A stretch of 64,000 bases of DNA from positions 5,766,001 to 5,830,000 of the forward strand of contig OU612067.1 in NCBI GenBank assembly GCA_914767715.1, in the 5' to 3' direction. This DNA comes from Membranipora membranacea. Its lineage: Eukaryota; Bryozoa; Gymnolaemata; Cheilostomatida; Membraniporidae. Position numbers and translations under genes: made by a program. Below the pieces are notes generated by a model. The model did not search any database and was not told the origin of the DNA. It saw nothing but the letters and a program-made list of their open reading frames with translations. This document shows, piece by piece, positions 11,983-25,500 of the stretch (positions are counted from its first letter, which is position 1; every line of letters begins with the position of its first letter).

Positions 11983-12915
11983 GTCATAAAAATATGCAGA
12001 TGATTCCACATTATATTATGTGGTAAGCAAAGCGCAAACAAGAAAATCCCGCTCTTCCTCACACAGTGCTACCATATCACTATCATCAGAGGATCAATTA
12101 CAACAAGCAGCCAATTACACCGTCAGTTGGTGTGAAACAAACAAAATGTTGCTCAACGCCTGCAAGTCAATGTCTATCTTTTTCTCAACGCAGAAAAGAT
12201 TACCACAAGCCAACTGATGATATATGAGTCAGCAGTATCAAACGACGACTCAGTGAAACTGCTAGGGGTAATCTTTGACCCAAAATCTCAGTTTTTCCAC
12301 TCACGTCGATGCTATAATCATCAGATGCTGCCAGCTTTGCACGCCATCGTCAAGCTGAGAAAAGCGGGGGTCAACGATGAAACCCTCTACAACTTTTTAC
12401 AAAGCCAGGGTCACCCCATTTCTGACATATGCAGCACCCTGTTGGTTTCCTCAGTTCTCCAATCAAGATTGTGAGAAGCTGGAGAATTACCATAGACTCT
12501 GTCTACGAGCAATGCTGCCTAACCAAGCCGACAGTGATTCACGCCAAACAGTTAGCGGAGTCGAAGATATCAGTGTCCTGCTCAGCACACTTTGCCTCCG
12601 TTATACGAAAAAAGTTCAATCTGATGACACTCACCTGCTATACACCTACACGACCACTGGTAGAACATTCACTCACAGTGGCAGGTAGATCAAATCGAAA
12701 TCAAGAACAGCACTTCGATCTTAGTCACTTTTTCAGAGATTTTTGTAATTTATAAACTTCGGTTAAATATTTTTTCACCATTATTTTGAGTATTCATTTT
12801 ACATATATCAATGTATCATAGTATTCAAACATTGTACCTTGCATTATCAACCTTGTGCACTACTGTAAACATGATCTTCTGTGCTCTCCGGAGTCTTGAT
12901 CAGTAATAAAGTTGA
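11983..12915 (+). pseudogene. Reverse transcriptase 3' half (LINE), decayed
   Basis: KYADDSTLYY at 11990-12019 is an intact catalytic box. It is followed by WCETNKMLLNACKS, KLLGVIFDP, LTYAAPCWFP and LENYHRLCLRAMLP, the usual order of the C-terminal half of a CR1/jockey-like reverse transcriptase. At least three frame changes separate these blocks. The 3' end with AATAAA lies near 12905. It picks up almost where the 9362-9655 fragment stops, so both may derive from the same family, but each carries its own version of the catalytic box and they are separate insertions. Confidence 0.75.
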
Positions 12916-15498
12916 TACATCACATATGATTCCACAATCTCCCAAAGTCGCCAACTCACCAGTCCAAAAAAGAAAGGGTTGATTGCGCTAATTATCTAGC
13001 GCTATTCACTACTCAGAATCGCGCACTTTTATCCCACGAGCTCATTCGGTTCAACCATTGCAATCCTGTTGACACAGCGCACTTGTTAAATTTGTTGGAT
13101 CTTAAATGGCCCATCGCCGGGCCCCTTTAAGTGTTTAGCTGAATTTCCAGCTTCTCTGCATGTCTTCACATGAGTCATGAGGCGGGTAAATAAGACCATC
13201 AACCATTTAGGACTGGGCTGCTACCCTCTCAACCAAGTGAAACTTTGTTTTTCTTCTGTGATATCCCTGCAGAATACGAAATTATATAAGGGATTTTGTC
13301 TCCAATGATCATGTATTGGGCCTACCTCTAAACTGCGACCTGTGATCTCCACCATAACTTCATTTTTCGCTGAACTTCACCATTGAGGCTTTGATGACCT
13401 AGAAATATTCTCAAATTCTCAAAATCTAGCTATATAGGCACACGCTCTTTAATGACAATAAAGTAAAAAAAAACCTTAACCTGATAAATGCATTGTTTGT
13501 TCCTTTTCTAAGATTGTTATGTATTATCTGTACAATCCTTGTTTTCACTTGGCAAGGAGTGAGCAGGAAGTAATGTTTGCAGTTTTTATTGGAAAGAACC
13601 CCCCCCCCAAAAGTTTTACTCGAGTCTAAAAAAATATGATACTGGATACAACTGAATTGTTTGATCCGTACCTCGATGTAAATGAATCAGTTCACCCAAG
13701 CGTCGGCAGCGTTATGAGGGACATCTAGGTTGCAATTATTAAAGTGAACTGTGTATCCTGTGTTAAAACTCGTATATAATTATGTGACTTATCCCCACAA
13801 ACAGCAATGGAGGGATTCAGAAGAGAATTCAGTGACTCGCTTAGTTCTGTAAAGGTTGGTCTTTTCTCTGGGTCCTCGTTCCAACATTCATGCATCATAT
13901 TGTAGTTATAAAAATATCATCGATGGGCAAATTAAATCAGTCTGTATGGAACTACATCATCGGCTGGGATAACAACTAATTGTTTGTAAATGAATAATTG
14001 GTCAGGTCTCTAAAAAATCCGCATTTATATCAAACACTCACCAGTAGGGTAACCAGGTCCCACAATGTAATATTATGTAATTGGGGAAGATACAAATCAA
14101 TTTTATCATGGAACAAGACGCAGGAAAGCCTGTTCATTATTTAGAAATTTGTGTCCTGAACATATTGCAATCTGTCAAAGTCTACCATCGGCTCAAGATA
14201 CTGAGGAATTTTTGGATGTAGGATGACTCACATTAAATATGGACACTGATTTGGTCTATCAAGTCTTTGTCCTGATTGGAGATATGACTTCACCTCATAG
14301 TTAGATATTGAGGGATATGGATGCAGCATGGTTTAGCAGTGTGATTATAAACGCTTAAACTACTGGACTCGCTAAATATATCAGCCAAGTGAGGTAGGGA
14401 AAAAGATGTTAAGTTTTGAGTACTATAAATCATGGCGAGGACGAAACATTAGGCACAACTATCCTAATCAATAAGGAGTTAAGTTATTGAAATCAGTCCG
14501 GTACCAACACAATTAATGATTGACCCATACCAGTGCAGACTGATTTCTCATACTGGACTGAAATGTACACAAGAATCGTATGCACACACCTATCACATGG
14601 AACTTTCCATACATTGATGTTAACAGCATCTTACAATACTGATGTGCCCACAGAATATGCATCGCACAGTTTTTTGATGATTAGTAAATCGCATACCAGA
14701 TTAATCTTCAAAAGTTTCCTATCCAAAACAAGTTTACCTAACTTTAAAAGAATAAAACCAATGATTTCTGACGCCTAATCTCTGATGTTTAGTTACTTCA
14801 TGACCTTAGCTCGTACAAGGCATGATATAAGCTATTCCATGCTGACCCTATTTTAAGATGTCATAATTTTGAATAGGCAAGTTGAAAGTACACTTACTAC
14901 ATCGGACTGAGAGCTGAACTTTTTTTGTTTCATTGCTTCCAATGTCATCCATTTCATTGGCAGGGGTTTCTCAATATCGGTCACCACATAGTAATCACTT
15001 GAATAGGCAAGACTCCAATCTTAATGACGTAATCGACGGCAACCCTGTGTCAGAAAGTAATACAATGCCATATGCTGATGCCTTGCGGAAACCAGTTAAA
15101 TTTCAATTTATTTCATCGTATTCATTCGATCAGGTTCATTGTGATGTGTGAAATGTCCCTTAAAGTGTTAAAGAAAGCAAAAAATGACAACCTTTCATAT
15201 CAAAGTACTCTCATAGCGATGGACAAAAAAGGTAAATTTACTGGCACAAAGCCATTATTGAATATATAACCGATTCTACAGTGCAAAAAACTCAGGGTCT
15301 AGGGTGTATTATCTGCCCTGTTACAGATGATATTTTGTAGTGTAAGTATAGCAGCCTTGTAACTGTCCTAGGCAAACCAGGGCTAGGCTCACTGTAATTT
15401 GATTAGTGAAGCATCATTTAAGAGATAATCTGTAACAGGGGAGATAATATGTTCAGTAGCCCGTCAGTGGCCCGGTATCTTACCACAGTTAATAGAGG
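12916..15498. other. Intergenic, no recognised gene
   Basis: There are only short open frames (81 codons at 14533-14778, 72 codons at 14933-15151) with no recognisable motif or splice support. A C/A homopolymer run lies near 13601. Confidence 0.4.
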
Positions 15499-15916
15499 TG
15501 AGTAATACATATAAAGTGATGAGTCATACACATAAAATGGCGAGTAATACAACCAATGTGGTGAGTAATACACACATGGTGACGATTGATACAGACATGG
15601 TGATGAGTAATACACAGAAGGTGATGAGTGATACCCACAAGATGATGAGTACTACAAAAAAAGTGATGAGTAAAACACGTAAAGTGGTGACAAATACACA
15701 CAAAGCGATGAGTAATACACACACAAACTGATGATTAATACACACAATGTGATGAGTAATACACAAAGGTGATGAGTAATACACATAAAGTGATTAGTAA
15801 AACACACAAAGTAGTGACTAATCCACACAAGGTGATTAGTAATACACACAAACTGATGATTAATACACACAAAGTGATGGGTAATACACACAATGGTGAG
15901 TAATAAAAGGTGATAC
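15499..15916 (+). repeat. 21-bp minisatellite, about 20 copies
   Basis: The consensus unit is close to GAGTAATACACACAAAGTGAT, repeated about 20 times with point differences and occasional 1-2 bp length changes. Because 21 is a multiple of three, several frames on both strands stay open with a seven-residue period. That explains the open frames here and argues against a real protein. Confidence 0.95.
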
Positions 15917-16780
15917 TTACATGCAGTTACGAGCAGCCAACTCGCGATGTACAAAACGCTGTTGTGACAGGTAAGCCATTCCATTTGACACTTGATATGC
16001 AAAGTGACATGCGTCACTAAACGTCAAGTTCTGTCGGAATAAATATTGATCGGTGCCATGTTGATGAAAATAATGTTATGCATACATGGAAAATGTTTGC
16101 TTTACTAGTTACGCATATTCACAAATGTTATTGATATATCTAATGTTAGATAATTTAAAAATTACGCTGATAGTACAGATTTACTTTAAACCTACCACAT
16201 CTTTTTTCCACATGAAGGATCTCATGTATCAGTTAGCCATAAAAGGTAAAACAACCATTGGAGGGATTCTCATATATCTATGAGCTCAAGAATATTCACA
16301 TGTTTAAAGAACATCATCATCGTCCCCTCCTGTAGAAAGCTCTCAACTTCTGAATTATCAGCTGTTTCTTCTATAAGAGTAATAGTGTATAATTAGTTTA
16401 TTTGGAATATTAAATTTTTACGACAGATTTGAAAAACGACAAGAGGCTGTCCAAGAGGAGCTTAAACTTACCTTTTACTTACCTTTGTTTTGCTTGTTTG
16501 TTCAGCTTGTCAGTAATTGGCCCTGGTAATGAGTTGGCTATATTCAGTGTGGGGTCTATTGTGCACTGATATGACTTGTTACTGAATGCAGGGTTTGATG
16601 GTATGCAACCAAAATGTTAAGTTCTAAATGATATCGCAAAGGAGTGCTGAGGTAAGAGTCATTATGTTTATTTGTTATTTTGGTAGTTAATTAGTAGGCC
16701 TATATCATTAAAATAAAGAGAAATAGTGACGGTGTTAAATCTAATCTAATCTTAATGTAAAATCTAAACTGTCCAAACCT
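15917..16780. other. Intergenic, no recognised gene
   Basis: No coding, RNA or repeat feature was recognised in this stretch. Confidence 0.4.
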
Positions 16781-18350
16781 GATAATGCACAAAATTCTGC
16801 AATGGAACTCAACAAGCACTCTACTCATATTGCTTACAAGCTTACCGCCCTTTGCAAATCAAACAATCCTCCCAAATTTTCAAATATTGTAAAAAACACA
16901 GAGAAGCTCAGTTCTTTCCCTAAATTTCTAGCGCATGACATTGTTAAAAACCTGGTCACCATTCCAAAATCTTCAGGTACAGATGGAATCTCTGTTTGTA
17001 TGCTTAAGTCTACTCTTCCATTCATCATTAAAAATCCTTCATGTAAGATCAATAGAATCCTTGCTGACGAATCATTTCCAAAAGCTTGGAAATTTGCCAT
17101 AGTAACTCCAATTTTCAAAGATGGTGACACAAACAATCCATCAAACTATAGACCAATATCAGTGTTACCGATTATATCAAAGCTTTTTGAAAAACACATA
17201 AACATACACCTACACTCTCATCTTTCAAAAATCAAATTTCTGCATGAGAATCAATGTGGATTAAGAGAGGTTTTTTCTTGCTCGTCTGCAGTTCAAAAGA
17301 TAGTCTCAGACTGTCTAGAGTTCAAAATGAAGAATGAAAAAATATCTATGATGTTCATGGATTTCAGTAAGGCATATGATTGTGTAAATCACAATATATT
17401 ATCCAAAAAACTAGAAGTTGTTGGTATCAATGGCAAGGCAATTGGTCTTCTGAACCTTTTCCTTAATGAGCGTTCTCAAAAAGTGCTGTATAATGGGAAG
17501 AATCATCTATATACTTCCAATTAATATAGGGGTTCCACAATGATCAATAATATCACCAACTCTTTACTTGATTTATATTAACCTTTTGAAGCTTCCTTTA
17601 TTTGCATCGTGTTTTGCGTATGCAGATGACACGGTATTTATAAATTACAATCGTAACACAAATAATTTAAATTCCAAGTGTAACCAAGACCTAAATGTTA
17701 TCAATGATTGGTGCTTTAATAATCATATGGCAATTAACATTAATAAGTCGCACTTTCTGCTGCATAATATTCAAGATGATGTCAATGGGTTGTTCTCCTT
17801 GTCATGTGGTGGGAGGGGGTTCTCACGTAAATGTCAAGCAAAGCTGTTAGGTTTCATTATCAATGACAGGCTAACATGGCATGACCATGTTTCCTATATC
17901 AGTAAAAAGGATGCAAAGGCAGTTAAACTACTCAACTCTGTAGGCCTTTTCTTGACAACAAAACAGCTATTATATTTTACCATCATTTATTTTTTGCCAC
18001 TTCATAAGTTGTATCCATATTTACTACAATCTACCACCAAACTATATACTGAAGGACTTGTTTTGACTCAAGAAGAGAGCCTTCAGGTTGATATGTAATG
18101 TACAAACTATCCCTAATCACCTAGTACCAACTAATGAATTATCAAGGTCGTTACACCTTTTACCTTTACCAGTGCTCAACACATAGGCGTATTTAGCTAT
18201 CTCGAACTCTCGAATGTAAGAGGCAAGGATGGTTAGAGTGTTGGGAAAAATGTTCCACCCTCGAATCAAGTAATGAGGAATTGTCTTCTTCTTCTGTTAT
18301 TATTATTAGTTGTCCTCTCTTTGTCACTGGACATAAAAGTAAAATTTTGA
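16781..18350 (+). mobile_element. CR1/jockey-like LINE reverse transcriptase, lightly damaged
   Basis: The N-terminal palm is continuous from 16802 to about 17510 (SSGTDGISVCMLKS, FPKAWKFAIVTPIFKDGD, NYRPISVLPIISKLFEK, FMDFSKAYDCVNH). A frame change near 17510 is followed by GVPQ and a TGA at about 17540, where the family has glycine. CFAYADDTVFI at about 17610-17642 is an intact catalytic box. C-terminal blocks follow (KLLGFIINDRLTWHDHV, RLICNVQTIPNHLVP) up to about 18180. An endonuclease domain is absent, as in 5'-truncated copies. This is the youngest LINE copy in the window. Confidence 0.8.
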
Positions 18351-19544
18351 TTTGAAACCAGTAGACTTTTTGTTGTCTATTGACATACCATCTTAATTAA
18401 TACATTGGGATGCAACGAAGTTACAGGAAAATACAGATAGAGCAAATCTTTTCTTCCTAAAAACTTCCTCATGCTACCCTAATGCTACCCAAATCTCTGG
18501 AGTATTGCTCTGTATATATTGTTACCCAGAAAGTCCCTTGACTTTTATCCCTCCAATCCTCTCATCAATATGCATATTTAGCAACAAAGCAAAGCAAGCA
18601 CACCTGTCTGTTTTTGTTTTTTTTTTCATCATCATCATCATGATTTCATTATTGATGATGATGGTTGGTGGTTGATTGATTGCTTGTTGTTGATTCATTG
18701 ATTTTATTGTTGTGTTGACTGATTGAGACTGTCAACAGAACCCCACAGAACCACCACTTGGCCATCATAGTCATAGCTATCAATCATGGTCACAACACAG
18801 CCTCAGAGTCAGACCCACTGCAGTCATCATGGGCCCCTGCTGGATCAGACAAAGTACACAACATATTGCAAAAGTCTACTATCAACCGGTATACGGACAC
18901 TTCGAAAATGTTCATTTCAAAAATGGTGTTTGTGGTTTGATTTTTGAAATTGCATTTTCGAGTTGTCACGGATTCTTATCAACCACCCAACCAATGGGTT
19001 GATAATGGGCTTTTGAAATGTGTACTATGTCTGATCTCCCAGATATCCATGACTGAATTCTGCAAAAGATTTGTGAGTGAACCTGAAGCTTGTTGGCAGC
19101 CTTAGGGCCTCAAGTCAAGTCAGACATTCTAAAGCGTAGCTGTGGCCGAGCCAGACCACCACCTCAACTCAAGCCAAAGATCCAATCACATGCTGAAATA
19201 GCTGAGGCCAAAACCACCACCACAAGCCTCCGATCCACTCACAAGCTTCACTGAAAAATCCTTGAGTGGATCTGAGGCTTGGGGTGGTTAGATATTCTTG
19301 AGAATAGATGAGGTCCAAACCACCACCACCTCAAGCCAAAGATCCAATCACAATCCCAGCAGGCCCACTGCTAAAGATTTGTGAATGGATGGTGGTTTAG
19401 GCCTCAGATGCTCTAGAAACAAAGTCATAATATGATTTGCTCAACAGATAAGGTTGGCTACTTTGTGGTCATTTACCTAAAACTATCACTCCTACAGTCG
19501 GTAACTGCTTTGCTCAGGCAAGTGATCTTCAGTCTTTTGACATA
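18351..19544. other. Intergenic, with a fold-back element
   Basis: The stretch holds simple ATC/GAT-rich sequence near 18625-18700 and the fold-back described separately. No gene was recognised. Confidence 0.4.
19155..19395. repeat. Fold-back of AACCACC...GGTGGTT repeats
   Basis: Arms at 19212-19245 and 19261-19289 are near-perfect inverse copies (AAGCCTC.GATCCACTCA against TGAGTGGATC.GAGGCTT) around a 15-bp loop. A second unit (ACCACCACCTCAAG, AAGCCAAAGATCCAATCACA) is directly repeated at about 19155-19190 and 19309-19352. Another inverted piece lies near 19375-19395. It could be a MITE or a snapback remnant. Confidence 0.75.
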
Positions 19545-22500
19545 ATGCAGAGGAAAATCGATGAGATGTTCAAGAGAAAGAGGAAAAGAACAAGGCAAGT
19601 ACTGATATTTGTAGGTCTATGGTGAGGCCTATAATGCATTCTTCAACTAGAAATCTTGACAAAGTGACTCTCTTGAGAAGATACAGCTTCTTAGTATTAT
19701 ATTAATTTCTAATTAATATATGAACCACTTTGAGTTTACTAAGCACAGCAATCCCACGATGACGAACTGGAAGATGATCGACCAAATATGATCCGAAACC
19801 TAATCAAACTAGTTGTTTAAAATTGACTATGTTTCACAATTGGAAAATGTTTGTTGGCATCATGACTATTGTGAAAGTAATTATCTTTACAGCACTGCAT
19901 CAGAAGGTTGGTAGCGTTAACTAAACTAATTTGTTGATCAAATTAAATTATGTTTCCTGTTCTAGTTCTAAACTTATCTTGCTGCTCTGATGCATTCTTT
20001 TTTGCCCCATGGACATGTTGGTCCGTCATTCGTCAATTCATAGGATTGTAGTGATAGCACAATTTTATCTTAATTCTAGAGTTTTTAGTAGTTAAATTTG
20101 ATATTTAATGGAACAGGGCTGGAAATTTTTTGGTAGAATATAATTGTCATACATGGACCCTAGTGGAAGGGTTGAAAGCAGTAGTGATTTGGCGCAGTGT
20201 AACAGTATGCAGTCTTTCGATGCGGCAGCTTTGATTCAGATAAATCTCATTGAGGTAACTGCGAATGAAAGTGTTGCATTGACGGTAAAATAAATAAGCA
20301 GTATAAGTAGACACGCACAGCTTCGACAAAAATCTGACTGTTGCCAGGGGTTGGATGTGACCATAGGGGAGGTATCGGCCAATTCCATCGTCCCAATCCT
20401 CGCACTTTAAGCATGCAATCCTCAGTCCTCAGTCTTCCTCTACTGACCAAAGTGAAAATCCTCAGTCCTCAGAATTAGTTTTCAGAGTCCTTAGTTAACT
20501 TTTAGCGATCCAAATCCTCACTTCTTCCATCCTCTACAAGGTCAGTCCTCCCTCTACAAGGTCAATCCTCCCTCTCCCCCCCCCCCCCACTATACGGGGA
20601 GGGGAAGAGGGAGAAAGTATTACTAAATAAATGGCCTCAGAGATTGTTCATAGAAAAACCGACTGTTTTTTACTGGTAAGTTTGGTTTTTTTCAGCTATT
20701 TCCAATCCCATTTTACCTTCCATTGCTCATAATTTAACTCCGTGACAATCTCTTTTTTAAGAGCTGAGAGTGCTTTCGGGTGAGGAGACGATAGTTATTT
20801 CGAGTGACGAGGAGACGACATTTGTAACACCAGCTAAAATTCCTAACTGCTCAGGTTGGTATAACATAGCACAAGCTATGTTGTGAGATTTTTTATTCAC
20901 ATGTGTTACACAAGTCTCACATCACTGTTGGCTCAAGAACTCAAGACTCTATGCCCTTGGTTGGCTAAAGTAACAGTAATATTCTTTCATTTAATCATGT
21001 CTGTGGATTACACGAAATCACAGTTGATATAATCTACACTACAGTTCTTTTGTTAACAGAAATTATGATTTTACCCATATTTGCATAGAAGGATGTTGCC
21101 GTTGACCGAAGTAAGCAATTTGTCTAGAGAGCTTCCTAATAAACGTAGTGATGTTTTACACTTTTGACTATTTATGTTTGCCTATTCACTCGGGAATCCA
21201 TGTGCCTAATTAAATAGTGTTCTCCTTTTTTTGTTTAGCTGTCAAGTGTGAGCCTCGAAGAACCTACAACTCTGATGCTCAACTTTCAATACCACGCACC
21301 ATACGACCGAATGAAAGTGTAGAGAAGGACTCTTCATCATCTCCATCCGCAGCAGTAAGCTCACAGTCAGACATCGAGCAGAAACCACCTACCAAACAAC
21401 CAAATGATAGTTCAGTAACTATCCCTGAGAATGAAAGTGTAGAGAAGGACTCATCATCATCTCCATCCGCAGCAGTAAGCTCACAGTCAGACATCGAGCA
21501 GAAACCACCTACCAAACAACCAAATGATAGTTCAGTACCTATCCCTGAGAATGAAAGTGTAGAGAAGGACTCAACATCATCTCCATCCGCAGCAGTAAGC
21601 TCACAGTCAGACATCGAGCAGAAACCACCTACCAAACAACCAAATGATAGTTCAGTACCTATCCCTGAGAATGAAAGTGTAGAGAAGGACTCATCATCAT
21701 CTCCATCCGCAGCAGTAAGCTCACAGTCAGACATCGAGCAGAAACCACCTACCAAACAACCAAATGATAGTTCAGTACCTATCCCTGAGAATGAAAGTGT
21801 AGAGGACTCTTCATCATCTCCATCCGCAGCAGTAAGCTCACAGTCAGACATCGAGCAGAAACCACCTACCAAACAACCAAATGATAGTTCCGTACCGATC
21901 CATGAGAATGAAAGTGTAGAGAAGGACTCTCCATCATCTCCATCCGCAGAAGTAAGCTCACAGTCAGACATCGAGCAGATACCACCTAACCAAACAACCA
22001 AATGATAGCTCAGTACCTATCCCTGAGAATGAAAGTGCAGAGGACTCTTCATCATCTCCATCCGCAGCAGTAAGCTCACAGTCAGACATCGAGCAGATAC
22101 CACCTACCAAACAACCAAATGATAGTTCAGTACCTATCCCTGAGAATGAAAGTGTAGAGATACCACCTACCAAACAACCAAATGATAGTTCAGTACCTAT
22201 CCCTGAGAATGAAAGTGTAGAGAAGGACTCTTCATCATCTCCATCCGCAGCAGTAAGCTCACAGTCAGATATCATCAGCTGTGACGACACAATTTATGAC
22301 CAAATTCACAGCCTAAGATTCCCAGCGCCAGCACTATCTCGGTCATTTAAACATGACGCGCTTGACCTGAAGCAAAGGTGTTTCACCAAAAGAAAACTCT
22401 ATGAAGCAGCGACAGGCACGCGTCGATCTGTCACTCTCGACAAAACAGAAATTTTAAATAAATATCCATGGCTGATCATAGGATCACATGGAGGTTACTG

Positions 22501-25500
22501 CGTGTACTGCAAACTATTCTGTAAATCCTATACTGCTCCGAGAGTGCCAGGAGAACTTACTGCAAAACCCTTTACAACATATTCTAGAGTAGCTCTGCTC
22601 AAGGATCATGAAACTACTAAGTACCATCTGAGCTGTTCTGAGCAGGTCTCCCTCTTCAAAGGGACAAAACTTAATTCTGATATTGCTGAAAAGCTTAGAG
22701 GAACGGACTTGCTGAAAAAGCAGTCGCATCATGGCGGTAATCAAGTCAATAGCTTTCTGCGGAAGACAAGGCATTGCACTGAGAGGACATCATTTTGAGG
22801 TGGATAAGTCATACTCTGAAAAGAAAAGTGTTCGTAAGAAAGATGGTGATGAGATATTGATCGGTGATGAGAATTCTGGAAATCTGCTAAGTTTACTTAA
22901 ATTCAGACAGGAAGCTGGGGACTCTGCTGTGAACGAAGTTGTTAACAACAGGGCCAAATTCTCCAGCGCTCCAATCCAGAATGAAATACTAGAGATTATG
23001 GAGTCTGTCATAATTTCTAACATAGAGAATATGCTAGGAGCTGGTCCATTCACTGTGATAGCTGACGAAACCACTGACTGTAGCAACAAGACACAGCTGT
23101 CAATATCCATACGATTTCTCTATGAAGATGGACCTACTATAGAGGAGAGGTTTCTACGCTTCATTGGTATAAAGTCATGCACTAGTTAGTAGTACATTAT
23201 AAGTCTACCCCTGGATGTGATATTCGCTATCAGATTCCCAAGGACTGGATGGAATTTCAAATATATATGCTTACGCCTATGAATAATGATGAATTGGCCT
23301 AAGATAGGCCAAATGGTGTCACATTCACAATATCCCATAAACAATTATTCATATATAGTGAACTCCTGAAACCATGACCCTGGTTGTATTAAGGTAGATT
23401 ACTGTGAACTATCGTGGGAATTTGACTATAACTAGCTAACTTCTTTTGTCAGCTGGCTGATAGGTTGATGTAGTTAACTTATAATTGATTGAAACTGTTA
23501 GGCTTGCATCTTTTAGGAGCGAACATCAGTGCGGTGTTACTGAGGGAGCTTGAGAAGATGGGGATCAGCATGGAGCAGTGCAGAGGGCAGTCATATGATG
23601 GGGCTGCGAATATGTCTGGCTCCGTGAGAGGTATATCGACTATCATAAAGACGTCGTACCCAAAAGCCTTATATGTCCACTGCAGATCACACAGCCTCAA
23701 CTTAGTGCTCATGAAAGCATGTACCTCCATTCCAGAAATCTTTAAGTCTTATCCATTGCAATTCAAAGAATATGTACACGTGTACATGGTTAGCTCAGAA
23801 CCGTTTTGTGTCATGCTGTTGTTTATAGGATTATAGGAAATATCCATAAATATATAACATAGATTTATCTTTATGGAGATATCCGAACCAACAACGGTAA
23901 AGGCTGACTGGGCGAGCGCAAGACCTGTTGATGGTAAGCAGCAACTTGTCTTGATGGGCTGTTGTCGATTGTAACGATGAGGTACATTTTCATATTACAG
24001 CACATGTATGGCAGAATCAGGCTGCACTAGTCGCATTCTTCAACCTGAGCCCAAAGCGGCAGGTGCTTCTTGAGAAGACCATCAAGGAGCTTGATGACAG
24101 CGGACGGACCAAGCTGCTCTCTTTAAGCCAGACACGATGGACAGAAAGGTAACTTTGCCCTAACTTTGTTGCTGCTGTCAGTTGCAACATTTAGCCTACT
24201 AGGGAGGTTTCTAATTAGTTACCACCTGAATGAAACGTGCAAATACACAAATAAATCATGAGCTATGATACCCAAAACAACAAAGTCTAGAAACAAATTT
24301 GAGTTCAGCTAAACCATTGGTTGAATATGCTACAAAAACTTACAAAGTAAGCTCTTAGTTATATGACTTCATATTTGCCTGATCAGCTAGCGTTTTGCAT
24401 CCAGTTATTTTACTACTCCTTTTTAAATCTATTTCCATTTTGTTAGGTCCAAAGCGTAGTTTAAAGGCCTAAATTCTCTCATTGAATTTCTCATCACTAG
24501 TGGAATATTAGCGAGAAGCGATTGAAATGCTCTGTTCGGTTCAAACTCCTTGCTCTGTTAGTGGATTATTTTTATTTTGCTTGTGTACTATTCTACTCCC
24601 TAGGTATTCAGCTCTGGAGAGTACCATCTGCTTGCTTCCTAGCATTGCTGAAACCCTGTCACAGATGACACATGATCCATTGTATCGAGAGAGCGCTGCT
24701 AATGCCCAGTCACTGCTGAACAACATAACATTCAAGTTTCTGGTTTCTGGTTTCTGGACAATAAGCCACATACTTCTGTCTGCAACCACAGAACTTTGTA
24801 AAAACTTGCAGGGTAACGGTATTACACGATTACTACATAATTTTAATTGATTGGAAATTATCAGCAAATAAGAATATTCATAGTTAACTGTCAGATGGGT
24901 AGTACCGCAATGAAACTCATATAATCATCTCAACCATTTATTTGAGTTAGTTGATTAGTGCTGTTACTGTTAGCCTCGTTTGTACCCAATACTCCCATTA
25001 TTTTAACCTGATGGTTTCGGCATTCCCTTTCCAGTGTCAATTGCACGCCATATTCTACAATCAGAGCTCTGTTGAGTCAATCCCTTGGTGCTTGTACACT
25101 AATAGAACATATCTTTGCTGTTCATCCTAAGAACATCATCATTTATATCAACTTTCTGATCAAGACGCATGTATATCTATATTTAGGCCGCTGCATAGAT
25201 GTAGCCTATGCACAGAGTCAGGTCGAGAGTGTTATCGACCAGCTAAAACTATTCAGGAACTCTGTCGACACATACCACGAGGAATGGTTTGCGCAGGCTT
25301 TGCTACTGGCAGAGAGGTTGGGCGTGCAGGCCTGTATCCCCAGACGGGCGGCACGCCAAGTTAACAGAAACAATATGCCAGCAGAGACCGAGTCTGATTA
25401 CTACAAGCTGGTGATTACCATTCCCATGCTAGGTAATTGTTTTACTGCTTGTTGTTATCATAGTCAGGACATTCTAAATTAGGACAGGGCAATGACACCT

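Noticed and set aside
9362-12915. One LINE split by a 2.3-kb insertion
   Set aside because: Both fragments contain their own version of the catalytic box (FSDY and YADD), so they are two copies.
15499-15916. CRISPR-like array
   Set aside because: The whole unit repeats without unique spacers, and the sequence is eukaryotic. It is a minisatellite.
15418-16017. Overlapping open frames on both strands, some hydrophobic and His/Cys-rich
   Set aside because: They are produced by the 21-bp minisatellite, whose unit is a multiple of three, so several frames stay open by construction.
21279-22290. Long antisense frames over the hAT-like exon
   Set aside because: They are mirror readings of the 120-bp in-frame repeat; the sense strand has family motifs and splice sites.
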